Origin: JACCZX01 sp963824935
Lineage (GTDB): Bacteria > Pseudomonadota > Gammaproteobacteria > Burkholderiales > Burkholderiaceae_F
DNA: 64,000 nt
Assembly (NCBI GenBank): GCA_963824935.1
Contig: CAWGRF010000024.1
Location: 62,001-126,000, forward strand
Direction: 5' to 3'
The notes beneath the pieces were generated by a model that saw only the letters and a program-made list of their open reading frames with translations, searched no databases and was not told the DNA's origin. This document shows, in pieces, positions 38,870 through 48,569 of the stretch. Made by a program: the position numbers and the translations under genes. Every line of letters starts with the position of its first letter. Positions within the stretch are counted from its first letter, which is position 1.

Positions 38870-41509
38870 CTATCGAGACGCCGGCAACACATCACGAATG
38901 CGCTGCAGCTCGGCCGAAAGCGCCTGCGCAGTCACCGCCGGGCTCATCTGGCTGCGGATGAACTCCTGTCCGCGCGCTGCAATCTGTGCGCGAAAGGCAG
39001 AGTCGCCGGCGATCCGTTGCATCAACTGTGCTGCGTGGTCGATGTCCGGCTCCGCCCACTGCTGATCGTCGGCATGCGGATAAGCACTCGGCGGAATGTC
39101 GACCAGGCGGTAATCGACCAGGCAGCTATTGCTCTCGTTCATGAACTGCAGATTGCCCGAGTAGCCAGTGCCGATCACCGGCTTGCCCAGGTACATCGAC
39201 TCGGCCAGGCCCAAGCCCAGCCCTTCAGCTCGGTGCATCGATACATAGCTATCGCACACCGATTGCAGACCCCACATTTTTTCGCGTGAAAAATTGGCAT
39301 CGATTAGTACGATGCGCTGATCGTCGGCACATGCAGCCTGCAATGCCAAGAACCGCTCGCGCGCGCGCTCGGCGCCGATCGACTTGAGCACCAGGCTGAC
39401 ACTCCGGTCCGAACGAGAAGGAAACGCACGCAGAAATGCCTGCAGCACGCCTTCCGGATTTTTTCGATCCACGTACGAGAAAAAATCAAAGCTGAACAGA
39501 AAGGTGAACGGCTCCGCGTGGAGCCCGAACTCGGTGCGGTCAAAACGTCGCGGCAGCACGATCTGTATCGGATAAGGAACGATTCGTATCGGCTTGTCGC
39601 CCGCCGCCTGCAGGACGGAGTCGTGTACATGGCGACTCGCAACCCACACTTCGTCGACCAGCGCAACAGAACGTGCCCAGGCTTCAGGAAAGCGCGCAAG
39701 CTCCCAGAACCAGTAGCCGACGTTGTAATGGCCGCGCAGCATCGACCGACCGAATGTGTCGAACAGGACCGGCGTCTGGTCTGCATTCACGAAGCAAAGG
39801 TTGACCTCGTACTGCGATCGTGCCGACAAGTATTGGTCGAAGCTTCGATCGGCGATCCGGTCTGCGATACCCGCATCGAAGTTGATCGAGGCGGTCGGCG
39901 GCCCATGTTTGCGGGCAGCGGCGGCGAAAGCACGAGCGCACTCGCCAATGCTGAACTCTCCGCGAAAATAGCCGATCAAATTGAGCCCGGCGCTGCGGTC
40001 CACTGGAGCTTGCATCGGCGCAGACACACTGAGCGAGCTCCATAAGGAGAAGCGACTAACCGATCTCAGTACCGTTCTGTGCAGGGGTTCTTGCAGCGAC
40101 GGCGGCATCCGATAGTAGAGCCGACGCATTCGAGTGCTCCTGCGAACCGAATCGAATGCTCGAAGTGCAACACGCGATGCGGCCCCTATCATCGCGTCGG
40201 TGTAACGGCTCGAAACCGCCGCCGGACGCCGGTGCCAGGCAGTTGCACCGAGGGTGCTCGACGACCTGAAGCTCTCCAATTCACCTCTGGCAGCGTCGAT
40301 GTGCGATTGCGCGACGCCCACCACGCGTTGGCCGACAGCAACGAACCAAGCCAGCAGCGCTTCGCGCCCCGCCTCGTTCGACAGGTCGAACGAGTCACGA
40401 AGTAAATCGCGCCGCCGCCACACTTCATGTAGCAGCATCGAGATTCTGGGAGCGGCCTTTGGCAACTGATCGGTCGGCTTGTCGAACGCCGAAGGATCGA
40501 TGCCGAATGGATCGTGTGCGGGTCGCTGCGTGCCGATGTCGAAGTGGCGGCGAAACACCTGCCGCATCTCCGGCACGATTGCGGCGCCGTTCTTCATCGT
40601 GCCGAATGCATACAGCGCCTTTGCAAACCGGTCGTAACCGTTCGCGAACAGCTCGTTGATATAGGCACGGAACATCGGGACAAACGGGCCGAGATCGGCT
40701 TCGGAGAAACGGGTCTGATGCTTCGAGAAAACGGTCGGATCGTGCGGATCGATTCCCGAGAAGTGAAAAAATGCGATCGGCTCGCCGGCAGCGGTGTATT
40801 GATCGCCCACCTTTGCGAGTGGCCTGTGCAGCAAGTTCCAGTAGGCGACGTTGTAACCAGGGTGGCGTAACACCCGCACGTCAGGAAATAAGCCTGGAAC
40901 GAGGTCGATCCATTTCTGGTCCGTGAACAGTCCGGCTTCGGGGTCGACGAACGCGCCGAACTCCAACCGCTGCGCCCACCAGTCGATCATCTGTTTGCGA
41001 AACGGATGATCTGCGATCGCGACAAACCCGCAGTTGTAGACGCCGGCACGCATGATAGATAGCTCAGATGGCGTCTTGTCGTCGTACAGTGGGGCGGTGA
41101 GATGCGGCGTGAGCACCGCCAGTGCGCCGCGATCGAACAGTTCTTCCACCGCATCGAGGCGCCGAAAGAACTGGATGTCCGGATCGATGTACATCACGCC
41201 ATCTCTTGCAGAAGCGATGTGCTCGAAGATCCAGCGAAATACATACGGCTTTACCGCAGTGTTCAATTCCATCACACCGTAGCGGAAGAAAAAGTGATCG
41301 GCGTGTGGCAACCCTAGCGATTGCACCGGCAGCACCCGGCAACGGTCACCGAGTTCGGTCTGTGCAACGGCAGGATCGTCGACGATGCACAGAACAAGTT
41401 CGGAGTCCGGATAGAACGTGCGGATCGACGCGAACAGGGTCTTCGCATAAGCGAGGTAATTGGTCGAGACGATCGAAAAGAAGACCGGCGTTCGGCCCTT
41501 GTGAATCAT
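38870..41509 (-). CDS. Two-module glycosyltransferase (GT8-like N-terminus, GT4 C-terminus)
   Basis: 879 residues, about twice the length of a usual transferase. Residues 1-~320 look like a GT-A enzyme: FFSIVSTNYLAYAKTLFASI, a DGVMYIDPDIQFF acidic motif and a FHFSGIDP segment. A ~190-residue helical linker with basic stretches follows. Residues ~510-879 form a GT4 module beginning LIGYFRGEFSIGECARAF and ending with EGLGLGLAESMYLGKPVI. ATG 41509. One protein may thus add two sugars in turn. Donor sugars unknown. Confidence 0.82.
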   Translation of the reverse strand: MIHKGRTPVFFSIVSTNYLAYAKTLFASIRTFYPDSELVLCIVDDPAVAQTELGDRCRVLPVQSLGLPHADHFFFRYGVMELNTAVKPYVFRWIFEHIASARDGVMYIDPDIQFFRRLDAVEELFDRGALAVLTPHLTAPLYDDKTPSELSIMRAGVYNCGFVAIADHPFRKQMIDWWAQRLEFGAFVDPEAGLFTDQKWIDLVPGLFPDVRVLRHPGYNVAYWNLLHRPLAKVGDQYTAAGEPIAFFHFSGIDPHDPTVFSKHQTRFSEADLGPFVPMFRAYINELFANGYDRFAKALYAFGTMKNGAAIVPEMRQVFRRHFDIGTQRPAHDPFGIDPSAFDKPTDQLPKAAPRISMLLHEVWRRRDLLRDSFDLSNEAGREALLAWFVAVGQRVVGVAQSHIDAARGELESFRSSSTLGATAWHRRPAAVSSRYTDAMIGAASRVALRAFDSVRRSTRMRRLYYRMPPSLQEPLHRTVLRSVSRFSLWSSLSVSAPMQAPVDRSAGLNLIGYFRGEFSIGECARAFAAAARKHGPPTASINFDAGIADRIADRSFDQYLSARSQYEVNLCFVNADQTPVLFDTFGRSMLRGHYNVGYWFWELARFPEAWARSVALVDEVWVASRHVHDSVLQAAGDKPIRIVPYPIQIVLPRRFDRTEFGLHAEPFTFLFSFDFFSYVDRKNPEGVLQAFLRAFPSRSDRSVSLVLKSIGAERARERFLALQAACADDQRIVLIDANFSREKMWGLQSVCDSYVSMHRAEGLGLGLAESMYLGKPVIGTGYSGNLQFMNESNSCLVDYRLVDIPPSAYPHADDQQWAEPDIDHAAQLMQRIAGDSAFRAQIAARGQEFIRSQMSPAVTAQALSAELQRIRDVLPASR

Positions 41510-41542
41510 CGAATGAGGGTAACCGCTTAACCGAAGGGACGC

Positions 41543-42175
41543 TTACTTGATCGCACGCAGCGTGAAATCGACCTGCAGCATCGGGTACAAAAATGCATAT
41601 CGCTCTTCATACTTGTCTTTGTGCTTGTTGGCCCACGCGGTCAGCAGCCGAGCGATGCCGGTTCGGTGCCCGAGCGCGCCCCGATCGTATTCGCACGCGA
41701 CCAACTCAAATGCGGCCCTCGTATAGCCGTAACGATAAAACGGACGATCGGGACAGAAGTAATCGAACGAGCGCGACGTCAGAGCCCGCTTATGGGTTGG
41801 ATCGGTATAAAAGTGAACGCTACTCATGAAGGGTCCGGAAATCTCGACTGTTGCGCCGGGACTGGCGACGCGCCAGATTTCTTCGACAGTCTTCACGAAG
41901 TTGTCGACGTGCTCGAGCACATCGAGGCAGATGATCCGGTCCCAGCTGTTATCGTTAAATGGGTAGGGATAGACATTCAGATCATGAATCAGATCGGCTT
42001 GTGATCCTGCAATGATGTCAACGCCGAACGCGCCGGGCCTCTTGTTGAAGCCGCAACCAAGCTCCAGGACTCGCTCGCCCTTCACGACACCTGCCGCGCG
42101 CTCGTGAGTACGAGGCGGCGGTGCGGTGACCGGCGGAGATTGTTCGGTAAGGCGGGCGATATCCATCGGGTTCAT
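41543..42175 (-). CDS. SAM-dependent methyltransferase
   Basis: 210 residues. A class I SAM site reads VLELGCGFNKRPGAFGVDI near residue 38, with IICLDVLEHVDNFVKTVEEIWRV (cut: CLDVLEHVDN) as post-I region. FYTDPTHKRALTSRSFDYF is a block seen in methyltransferases of glycan clusters. ATG 42175 lies two bases after the flippase stop, so it is co-translated in the operon. Probably caps or modifies a sugar; acceptor unknown. Confidence 0.85.
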   Translation of the reverse strand: MNPMDIARLTEQSPPVTAPPPRTHERAAGVVKGERVLELGCGFNKRPGAFGVDIIAGSQADLIHDLNVYPYPFNDNSWDRIICLDVLEHVDNFVKTVEEIWRVASPGATVEISGPFMSSVHFYTDPTHKRALTSRSFDYFCPDRPFYRYGYTRAAFELVACEYDRGALGHRTGIARLLTAWANKHKDKYEERYAFLYPMLQVDFTLRAIK

Positions 42176-42177
42176 CG

Positions 42178-43728
42178 CTAATGCGGCCCTCGGTGCGCGC
42201 GGTGCATGCGTAGCCGTGAGGTCATCGAATGTATCAGACGGCGCTCTTCGTCAGTGATCGTATGAGTGATCCAGCGCGTCGCGACAAACACGGCCACACT
42301 GGCCGTTCCTGCTACCACGAATAGTTCCCAAGTTGTCACGTACGACCTTACGGGCATCAGCAGGAGTGCTTGCGCCGTCATGCCGGCGAGTAGCCCCATC
42401 CAAAAACGCGCCGCGTCCGACGCCGGCGCTACGCGCAGCTGCCTGCGCACCAATAGAAGAAAAATCAGCGCAGTCGACATCGCGCTCATGTTGGCGATAC
42501 CGGCTCCGATAAGGCCGTATGACGGTACCAGCAGTGCCATGGTTCCAAGCAACGTAAACGCGGTAACCCAGGCAAAAACCGCTGCCAGGCGAGAAGTTCC
42601 GGTGCCGGTAATCACATGCGTTGCGGGTGCGCCGATGGCAGCCATTGCATAGCCGACCCACAGCAGTTGCAGCAGTTCGATCGTTCCGGGCTGCAAGGTC
42701 GCCCCGAGCCAAAGGGAAAGAAACGGTGCAGACAGAAGAAGCGCCGGAATCAGAATCGCCGCCATGCTGACAATGGCGACCCGCTGAAGCACTTGCAGCA
42801 GCGACGCCACCTCGGCGTCGCGCCCTTCGGCGCGCAAGCTTGCCACCGCCGGGAACGAGAAGCTGGTCAACGATGCAATCGCAAACAGCGTCTTGTTGGC
42901 AACTCCTACGCACAGCGCATACGCTCCCGCCGCGGCAGGAGACGCGAGCGCCGAAACGATGACGCGATCAAGCTGAAACGCGAGGATGTTCGACAGCTGA
43001 AGCAGTGACAATCCAAATGAAAATCGCGCGTCGGCACGCAGCGCGCGAAAGTCGGCCTTGAAGCGTATGCCGGCGGGAAGTTGTGAAAGCGCCAACCAGG
43101 CACCGAAGAGGCCGGTCAAGACGGCGAGCAGGATCGCAGCTGCGATCATTTCAATGATCGGCCGGCCATAGAGAGCGAGCATCAGCAGCGAGAGCCAGAG
43201 TGCAATCGTGGTTGCCGTCTGCAACGCTGCGATGACCGCGAAACGCTGTTGCGCGCGCAAAACGATTCCGGGCAGGGCCAGTATCAGTGCCACTGCTGCC
43301 CATAGCGCGCACATGCGAAGCAGTGTCGCTGCATCCGCGCCCATGGTCTGATCGAAGCCCAGCAGCGATGCGAGGATCGGAGCCATCAGCGCGATCGCCG
43401 CGCCCAGCGCCAGCCCGACAAATGAAAGTGCGATCGCATAGCCACCGAGGGTAGCGCCCAGCGTCGCACTTTGAATCTCGAGATCGTGGGCGATGCGGCG
43501 GGCTGCTGCATTCGACATGCCAAAGTCGAGGCTCATCGAGAACGCGGGCGTAATCAGGGCGATCGACAGGATGCCAAAGGCTGATGCGCCCATGCGGCGG
43601 TACAAGATCGGCATCGCAACCAGCGCGATCAACACCGGAATGGCGAAGCTTGCGAAGCTCGCGAGCGCCTTGTGCCGCATGCTCGGGTGCGGCGGTACGG
43701 GCGCGGCGGCATCCACGCGGATGTTCAC
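42178..43728 (-). CDS. Wzx-like polysaccharide flippase (MATE/MOP superfamily)
   Basis: 516-residue membrane protein with about 14 hydrophobic segments, of the oligosaccharide-flippase family that moves lipid-linked repeat units across the inner membrane. The N-terminal helix FASFAIPVLIALVAMPILYRRMG and the PAFSMSLDFGMSNAAARRIA block are typical. Start could be GTG 43728 or ATG 43680. It sits between rfaE2 and the methyltransferase, in an operon with transferases and a WecA-like enzyme. Confidence 0.88.
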   Translation of the reverse strand: MNIRVDAAAPVPPHPSMRHKALASFASFAIPVLIALVAMPILYRRMGASAFGILSIALITPAFSMSLDFGMSNAAARRIAHDLEIQSATLGATLGGYAIALSFVGLALGAAIALMAPILASLLGFDQTMGADAATLLRMCALWAAVALILALPGIVLRAQQRFAVIAALQTATTIALWLSLLMLALYGRPIIEMIAAAILLAVLTGLFGAWLALSQLPAGIRFKADFRALRADARFSFGLSLLQLSNILAFQLDRVIVSALASPAAAGAYALCVGVANKTLFAIASLTSFSFPAVASLRAEGRDAEVASLLQVLQRVAIVSMAAILIPALLLSAPFLSLWLGATLQPGTIELLQLLWVGYAMAAIGAPATHVITGTGTSRLAAVFAWVTAFTLLGTMALLVPSYGLIGAGIANMSAMSTALIFLLLVRRQLRVAPASDAARFWMGLLAGMTAQALLLMPVRSYVTTWELFVVAGTASVAVFVATRWITHTITDEERRLIHSMTSRLRMHRAHRGPH

Positions 43729-43737
43729 GCCGCGCGC

Positions 43738-44220
43738 TCAGCCGCCACGCACACGTCGCAATAGGCGCGTCGTGGATCGGTCATGAACGAAGGGAATGGT
43801 GAGCGCTTGGGCGCCGAGCGACCGGGCAAGCGCCGCTTCCGGAACCTGATCGATCGAGTAGTCGCCGCCCTTTACATATACATCGGGCCGCACCAACTCG
43901 ATTGTCGTCAGCGGTACTTGCGCCTCGAAGATCGTCACCAGATCGACCGATTGCAGCGCCGCAATCACGGCCGCCCGATCGGACTCGGAGTTGACTGGCC
44001 GGTCGTCGCCCTTGCCGAGCAGTCGGGCCGATGCGTCGCTGTTGATGGCAACGATCAATGACGCCCCGAGCGCGCGCGCCTGCGCAAGGTACGTGACGTG
44101 GCCGCGGTGCAGGATGTCGAACACACCGTTGGTCAATACGATCGGCCGGGAGAGTCGCGCGATCGCCTCGGAAAGATGTTGCTGAGCGACGATTTTTCGC
44201 TCGAAATCGATCACTGTCAT
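43738..44220 (-). CDS. rfaE2: D-glycero-beta-D-manno-heptose 1-phosphate adenylyltransferase (HldE domain II)
   Basis: 160-residue stand-alone nucleotidyltransferase that activates heptose-1-phosphate with ATP, third catalytic activity in ADP-heptose synthesis. LTNGVFDILHRGHVTYLAQA holds the HxGH-like motif (HRGH), followed by VYVKGGDYSIDQVPE and a C-terminal TTRLLRRVR. ATG 44220 overlaps the gmhB stop as ATGA. The partner kinase domain is a separate gene (45805-46758), so HldE is split here. Confidence 0.93.
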   Translation of the reverse strand: MTVIDFERKIVAQQHLSEAIARLSRPIVLTNGVFDILHRGHVTYLAQARALGASLIVAINSDASARLLGKGDDRPVNSESDRAAVIAALQSVDLVTIFEAQVPLTTIELVRPDVYVKGGDYSIDQVPEAALARSLGAQALTIPFVHDRSTTRLLRRVRGG

Positions 44221-44813
44221 TGCGCTTTTGCAGGCGCGTTGATCGCATCTCGCAGTTCGATACTGGACGCTGCTTCTCTGAGGTCCTTGAACTCTGCGGT
44301 CGACAGCCCGCGCGGCTCGGCCGGGGCAGGGCGCTGCAAGCCGTCGGTTCCAAGCAGATAGCGTAGCGGTACGCCGGCGTTGGCGGCGGCTTGCAGATCG
44401 GACGCCCGGTCGCCAAAGAGCGCGCTGCGCTGCAAGTCGAGCTTCAGTTCGCGCGCCGCACGGAACAACATGCCGGGGGCGGGCTTGCGACAGTCGCATT
44501 CGCAGCGATAGCGCCCTAGCGCCTCGGTTGGATGGTGCGGGCAATGAAACACGCCTTGGACATGGATCGAACGCTGTTCGAACTGAAGCAGCATCCAGCG
44601 GTTAAGCGCATCAAGATCGGCTTCCGAATAGAGCCCGCGCCCGATTCCCGACTGATTGCTGATGACGACCAGCGCGAAGCCCAGCCGCTGCAACGCGGAT
44701 GCTCCCTCGAATACGCCGTCGATGAACTCGAAATCCTCAGCGCGGTACACATAACCGCGATCGACGTTGATGACACCATCGCGATCGAGAAATGCGGCAG
44801 GGCGCAACGTCAT
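44217..44813 (-). CDS. gmhB: D-glycero-beta-D-manno-heptose 1,7-bisphosphate 7-phosphatase
   Basis: 198-residue HAD-type phosphatase that removes the 7-phosphate between the kinase and adenylyltransferase steps. Visible are AAFLDRDGVINVDRGYV (DxDG), VISNQSGIGRG, CPHHP plus CECDCRKP (zinc-binding cysteines of GmhB) and LFGDRASDLQAA. ATG 44813 overlaps the hldD stop as ATGA; the frame start at 44840 is discarded. Confidence 0.94.
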   Translation of the reverse strand: MTLRPAAFLDRDGVINVDRGYVYRAEDFEFIDGVFEGASALQRLGFALVVISNQSGIGRGLYSEADLDALNRWMLLQFEQRSIHVQGVFHCPHHPTEALGRYRCECDCRKPAPGMLFRAARELKLDLQRSALFGDRASDLQAAANAGVPLRYLLGTDGLQRPAPAEPRGLSTAEFKDLREAASSIELRDAINAPAKAQ

Positions 44814-45808
44814 GCTGCTACCTGCTGCTCCAGCAGCCACTCCATGTAGCTCACATTGCCTTGCTCGACCGTCTGAAACGAAACATCGCAGCCCGCCGCG
44901 CGCAGCTGCGTAAGGTCCGCCTGCGTATGGGCCTGGTATTTGGCGGTCAGCGCTTCGGGTAGCGGTATGTACTCGATCGCCTTTTGACGCACGAGCTGTT
45001 GCAAGTCGAGAGATGAATCGCCCTTCGCCGCACGTAAGGCATTGATCACTGCCACTGCAACGTCATTGAAGGTTTGTGCTCGACCGGTGCCCACGTTGAA
45101 AACACCGGAGACGGGCCGTTCGCAGAAGTGCAGATTGACGCGCACGACATCGTCCACATGAACGAAGTCTCGCCGCTGCTCTCCGTTTGCGTAACCGTGG
45201 CTGGCTTCGAACAGTTTCACTCGGCCCTGTTCGCGAAACTGGTTAAACGCGTGAAAGGCGACCGATGCCATGCGTCCTTTGTGCGATTCGCGTGGCCCGT
45301 ACACATTGAAATAGCGCAAACCGATCACGGGCGCGGAAAGCTGGTTCAACTGCCGACGCACAAGAGAGTCGAACAGGAACTTGGAGTAGCCGTAGATATT
45401 GAGCGGCTTCTCACATGCGCGCTCCTCTGCGAAACGCGGGCCAAGGCCGTAGACCGCCGCCGAAGATGCGTATACGAGCGGCGCCTTGATATCTTGGCAC
45501 CAACGGAGCAGTTCGACCGAAAAACGGTAATTGTTCTCCATCATGTAGCGACCGTCGGTCTGCATCGTGTCCGAACAGGCGCCTTGATGAAACACAACAT
45601 CGACCTTTGGCAGCGCGCGACGCCGCAGCAATTCCAAGAATTCGTGCTTGTCCAGATAGTCGGCAATCTCGCAGTCGACAAGATTGCGGAACTTGTCAGC
45701 CTGTGCCAGATGGTCGACCGCCAGGATGTCGCGCTCGCCACGCGCGTTCAGCGCCTTTACATTGTTGGCGCCGATGAAGCCGGCCGCGCCTGTCACGACG
45801 ATCATCAC
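44810..45808 (-). CDS. hldD: ADP-L-glycero-D-manno-heptose 6-epimerase
   Basis: 332-residue short-chain epimerase, last step to ADP-L-glycero-D-manno-heptose for the lipopolysaccharide inner core. N-terminal GAAGFIGANNVKALN (NADP site; GANN where GSN is common), SSAAVYG, the catalytic YGYSK and the DFVHVDDVVRVN block. ATG 45808 or the second ATG 45805; both overlap the rfaE1 stop. Confidence 0.95.
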   Translation of the reverse strand: MMIVVTGAAGFIGANNVKALNARGERDILAVDHLAQADKFRNLVDCEIADYLDKHEFLELLRRRALPKVDVVFHQGACSDTMQTDGRYMMENNYRFSVELLRWCQDIKAPLVYASSAAVYGLGPRFAEERACEKPLNIYGYSKFLFDSLVRRQLNQLSAPVIGLRYFNVYGPRESHKGRMASVAFHAFNQFREQGRVKLFEASHGYANGEQRRDFVHVDDVVRVNLHFCERPVSGVFNVGTGRAQTFNDVAVAVINALRAAKGDSSLDLQQLVRQKAIEYIPLPEALTAKYQAHTQADLTQLRAAGCDVSFQTVEQGNVSYMEWLLEQQVAA

Positions 45809-46758
45809 TGCGTTGTACTGAACAGTTCGTCGTACGACACGGTAGATGAGCCGAACTTGCCCACTGCAACGCCGCCGGCTCGATTCGCCGCGAGCGTCGC
45901 ATCGCGCAGCGAAGCGCCCGCGGCCAGCATCGCAGCCAGGACCGCGATCACCGTGTCACCTGCGCCGCTGACGTCATAGACCTCGCGCGCTTGGGCGGGA
46001 ACCGACCACGCACCATCATCTGTGTAAAGCGTCATTCCCTCTTCGCTGCGTGTAAGTAGCACGGCTTCCAGCCGTAACTCCCGCCGCAGCTTCTGGGCGC
46101 GCGATTCCAGATCGGCTTCGTTCTTCCAGCGGCCCACGACTTCGCGCAGCTCGGCCCGGTTGGGCGTCAACATCGTTGCGCCGGCGTAGCTTGAGTAATC
46201 GTCGCCTTTTGGATCGACGAGCACTCGCTTGCCCGCAGAACGCGCTATTTCGATCATGCGTGCAATGTGCGCGAGCCCGCCCTTTCCGTAGTCAGACAAA
46301 ACGACAAGTTGATACTTGGAAAGCAGCGAGCCAAACGCGCCCAATTGCTTCAGCATGATCTCGCCGTCCGGATAACGCTCGAAGTCGGCACGCAACATCT
46401 GTTGATGCTTGCCAATGACGCGTAGCTTGACGGTAGTGGCAACGTCGCTATCGACTTCGATATGCGAGGCGATACTCGAGGCCGATAGCAACGCACTGAT
46501 CGAGCGGCCGGGCTCATCATCGCCAACGACAGCGAGCAGCCCGACGCCACTGCCGAGTGCAGAGACGTTGCGGGCAACGTTGGCCGCGCCGCCCAGCCGT
46601 TCTTCGGAGCGCTGTATGCGCACCACCGGCACCGGCGCTTCGGGCGAGATCCGCTCGACGTCGCCAAACCAGTAACGGTCAAGCATCACATCCCCGACGA
46701 CGAGGATCCTGCAGTTCGCGATGGTCTTGCGATCGAATTGGGCCACGTGCAGCGCCAC
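45805..46758 (-). CDS. rfaE1: D-glycero-beta-D-manno-heptose-7-phosphate kinase (HldE domain I)
   Basis: About 317 residues, PfkB/ribokinase fold. Seen: ILVVGDVMLDRYWFGDVERISPEAPVPV (first block LVVGDVMLDRYW), LGGAANVARNVSALG, LVVLSDYGKGGL, VLVDPKGDDYSSYAGA and the DVSGAGDTVIAVLAAML anion hole with catalytic Asp. The frame is open back to 46911, but that would enter the divergent methyltransferase, so GTG 46758 (or GTG 46746) is preferred. First gene of a minus-strand run of ten genes down to the WecA-like gene. Confidence 0.9.
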   Translation of the reverse strand: MALHVAQFDRKTIANCRILVVGDVMLDRYWFGDVERISPEAPVPVVRIQRSEERLGGAANVARNVSALGSGVGLLAVVGDDEPGRSISALLSASSIASHIEVDSDVATTVKLRVIGKHQQMLRADFERYPDGEIMLKQLGAFGSLLSKYQLVVLSDYGKGGLAHIARMIEIARSAGKRVLVDPKGDDYSSYAGATMLTPNRAELREVVGRWKNEADLESRAQKLRRELRLEAVLLTRSEEGMTLYTDDGAWSVPAQAREVYDVSGAGDTVIAVLAAMLAAGASLRDATLAANRAGGVAVGKFGSSTVSYDELFSTTQ

Positions 46759-46837
46759 GTCAGGTCCAGAGGACGAAGCTATTATTGCATCGGTGCCGGC
46801 GCCAACGCGGATTCCGGCGGCAACATGAGGGTGTGCG

Positions 46838-47656
46838 ATGTTCTGGTTCACTCGAAAACCCGGGCGTCTTGCAACCGGTGAGCTGCCAATTCCGCCGCTC
46901 GAAATGCGCAAGCTGGTCGGCAGCTACGAGGAACACACCTTCAACAATCCCTCCGGGGAGCGCGTGTTCGCGGCCGTCGATGGATCATCCGACGACTTCG
47001 TCTTCGACTTCGGATGCGGCTGCGGCCGTATAGCGCGGCAACTATTGCAGCAGCATGAGCCCCCTCGACGCTACGTCGGTGTTGACCTGCACAAGGGAAT
47101 GGTTCGATGGTGTCGACGCAACTTGCAGCCCCGCCACTCGGGCTTCGAGTTCCGTCATCAGGATGTGTTCAACGCGGGGCTTAATCCGCGCGGCAAACTC
47201 AAGCATTCTCGGTTCCCGGCTCCCGACAGCGCAGTCTCGTTGCTGTTGGCTGTTTCCGTGTTCACGCACGTGCTCGAAGAAAGTGCGGTGTTCTACCTAA
47301 ACGAAGTGGCGCGGGTACTCGGTCCAAACAGCAAAGCCGTGACCACATTTTTCCTGTTCGACAAGGCGTCGTTTCCGATGATGCAGGATTTTCAGAACGC
47401 GTTGTTTATCAATGCGCGCGATCCGACCAATGCAGTGATATTCGATCAGGCGTGGCTAAAGGCACAGGCAAGCAACGCCGGTTTGAGGATTTGCGTAGCG
47501 ACGCCACCCAGTATTCGCGGCTTCCATTGGAGCATTCAGTTTGAGCCGGCGGTCGCCGGGGTGGGGCACGTCGCATTTCCCGAGGACAACGCACCGGTTG
47601 GAACCGCCCCCCCGCCGCTGCTGCCGCGTCGTGCGCATAAGATGGATTCAGACTAG
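46838..47656 (+). CDS. SAM-dependent methyltransferase
   Basis: 272 residues. SAM site FVFDFGCGCGRIARQLL near residue 54, YVGVDLHKGMVRW with the acidic residue, and LLLAVSVFTHVLEE as the motif-after. ATG 46838. It stands alone on the plus strand between the heptose operon (divergent) and rmd (convergent, 16 bases apart). Methyl acceptor unknown; probably a glycan. Confidence 0.85.
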   Translation: MFWFTRKPGRLATGELPIPPLEMRKLVGSYEEHTFNNPSGERVFAAVDGSSDDFVFDFGCGCGRIARQLLQQHEPPRRYVGVDLHKGMVRWCRRNLQPRHSGFEFRHQDVFNAGLNPRGKLKHSRFPAPDSAVSLLLAVSVFTHVLEESAVFYLNEVARVLGPNSKAVTTFFLFDKASFPMMQDFQNALFINARDPTNAVIFDQAWLKAQASNAGLRICVATPPSIRGFHWSIQFEPAVAGVGHVAFPEDNAPVGTAPPPLLPRRAHKMDSD

Positions 47657-47672
47657 GGCGGCTAGCGACGGG

Positions 47673-48569
47673 TTATTCCCGCTGAGTCGGAGGTTCCAGC
47701 ATCCATCGCAACGTCTCTTCGAACTCTGTGTGGCACAACGCGCCGACTGCCTGCTGCAGGCGCTCGCTGCTACCCACCAGCCGTGCCACTTCGTTATCGC
47801 GTACCAGCGCGCTATTGACTTCGGTGCGGATGCGATGTCCGGTAATCGAGGTCAAATCATCGATGATGCTGCGCAGACTCCGCCCGACGCCAGAAGCGAT
47901 ATTCAGCACGTCAGAGTGCAGCGGCGATTCGAGCAGCCGGACGTAAACATCCGCAACCGAACGCACGTCGAGAAAGTCGCGTTCCACGTTCATGTTTCCC
48001 AATTGAATAACCGGCGCTCGACGCCGAAAGTGATCAACTAACTTCGGTAGCAAGAAATGCTTGGCCTGGCCGCGGCCGATATAGTTGAATGGTCGGGTGA
48101 TGATTATGGGCAACCGATCGAACCACGTACGCGCCATCAGTTCCATCGATAGCTTGCTGCATGCATAGTGGCTAACCGGCGCCGTCAACGTGTTCTCGGT
48201 TATCGGATCATCGTTCGAGTTGCCATATACCTGCGACGTGCTGGCCAGTATCACCTTTCTCAACCGAGGCGCAACGCGTTCGAGCGCGGTGAGCAAGGAA
48301 GACGTGCCGACGGTATTTACTGCGTACATCGCAGTGGCATCGTCATGCGCGACGAAACTGATGCCCGCCAGATGGATCACGAAGTCCGGCTGCGTGCGCT
48401 CGATCGTTCTGGTTATCGATTCCGGCTGCCGCAAGTCGAATTCCGGCTGCACGGCGCGAATCACCTGATAACCGCTCTGCTGTAGTAGCGGACCCAGATG
48501 CAGGCCCGTGAAGCCCTCGATGCCCGTTACGAGAACCCTCCCTCGATCAGAACGAGAAGCCACTTGCAT
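47673..48569 (-). CDS. rmd: GDP-6-deoxy-D-mannose reductase-like SDR enzyme
   Basis: 298-residue extended short-chain dehydrogenase. RVLVTGIEGFTGLHL (NADP site), STSQVYGNS, the catalytic HYACSK (Tyr-x3-Lys) and MNVERDFLDVRSVADVY match Rmd, which reduces the keto product of GMD to GDP-D-rhamnose. It overlaps the upstream gmd by 23 bases, so function with GMD is strongly suggested; GDP-fucose synthase is less likely. ATG 48569. Confidence 0.88.
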   Translation of the reverse strand: MQVASRSDRGRVLVTGIEGFTGLHLGPLLQQSGYQVIRAVQPEFDLRQPESITRTIERTQPDFVIHLAGISFVAHDDATAMYAVNTVGTSSLLTALERVAPRLRKVILASTSQVYGNSNDDPITENTLTAPVSHYACSKLSMELMARTWFDRLPIIITRPFNYIGRGQAKHFLLPKLVDHFRRRAPVIQLGNMNVERDFLDVRSVADVYVRLLESPLHSDVLNIASGVGRSLRSIIDDLTSITGHRIRTEVNSALVRDNEVARLVGSSERLQQAVGALCHTEFEETLRWMLEPPTQRE

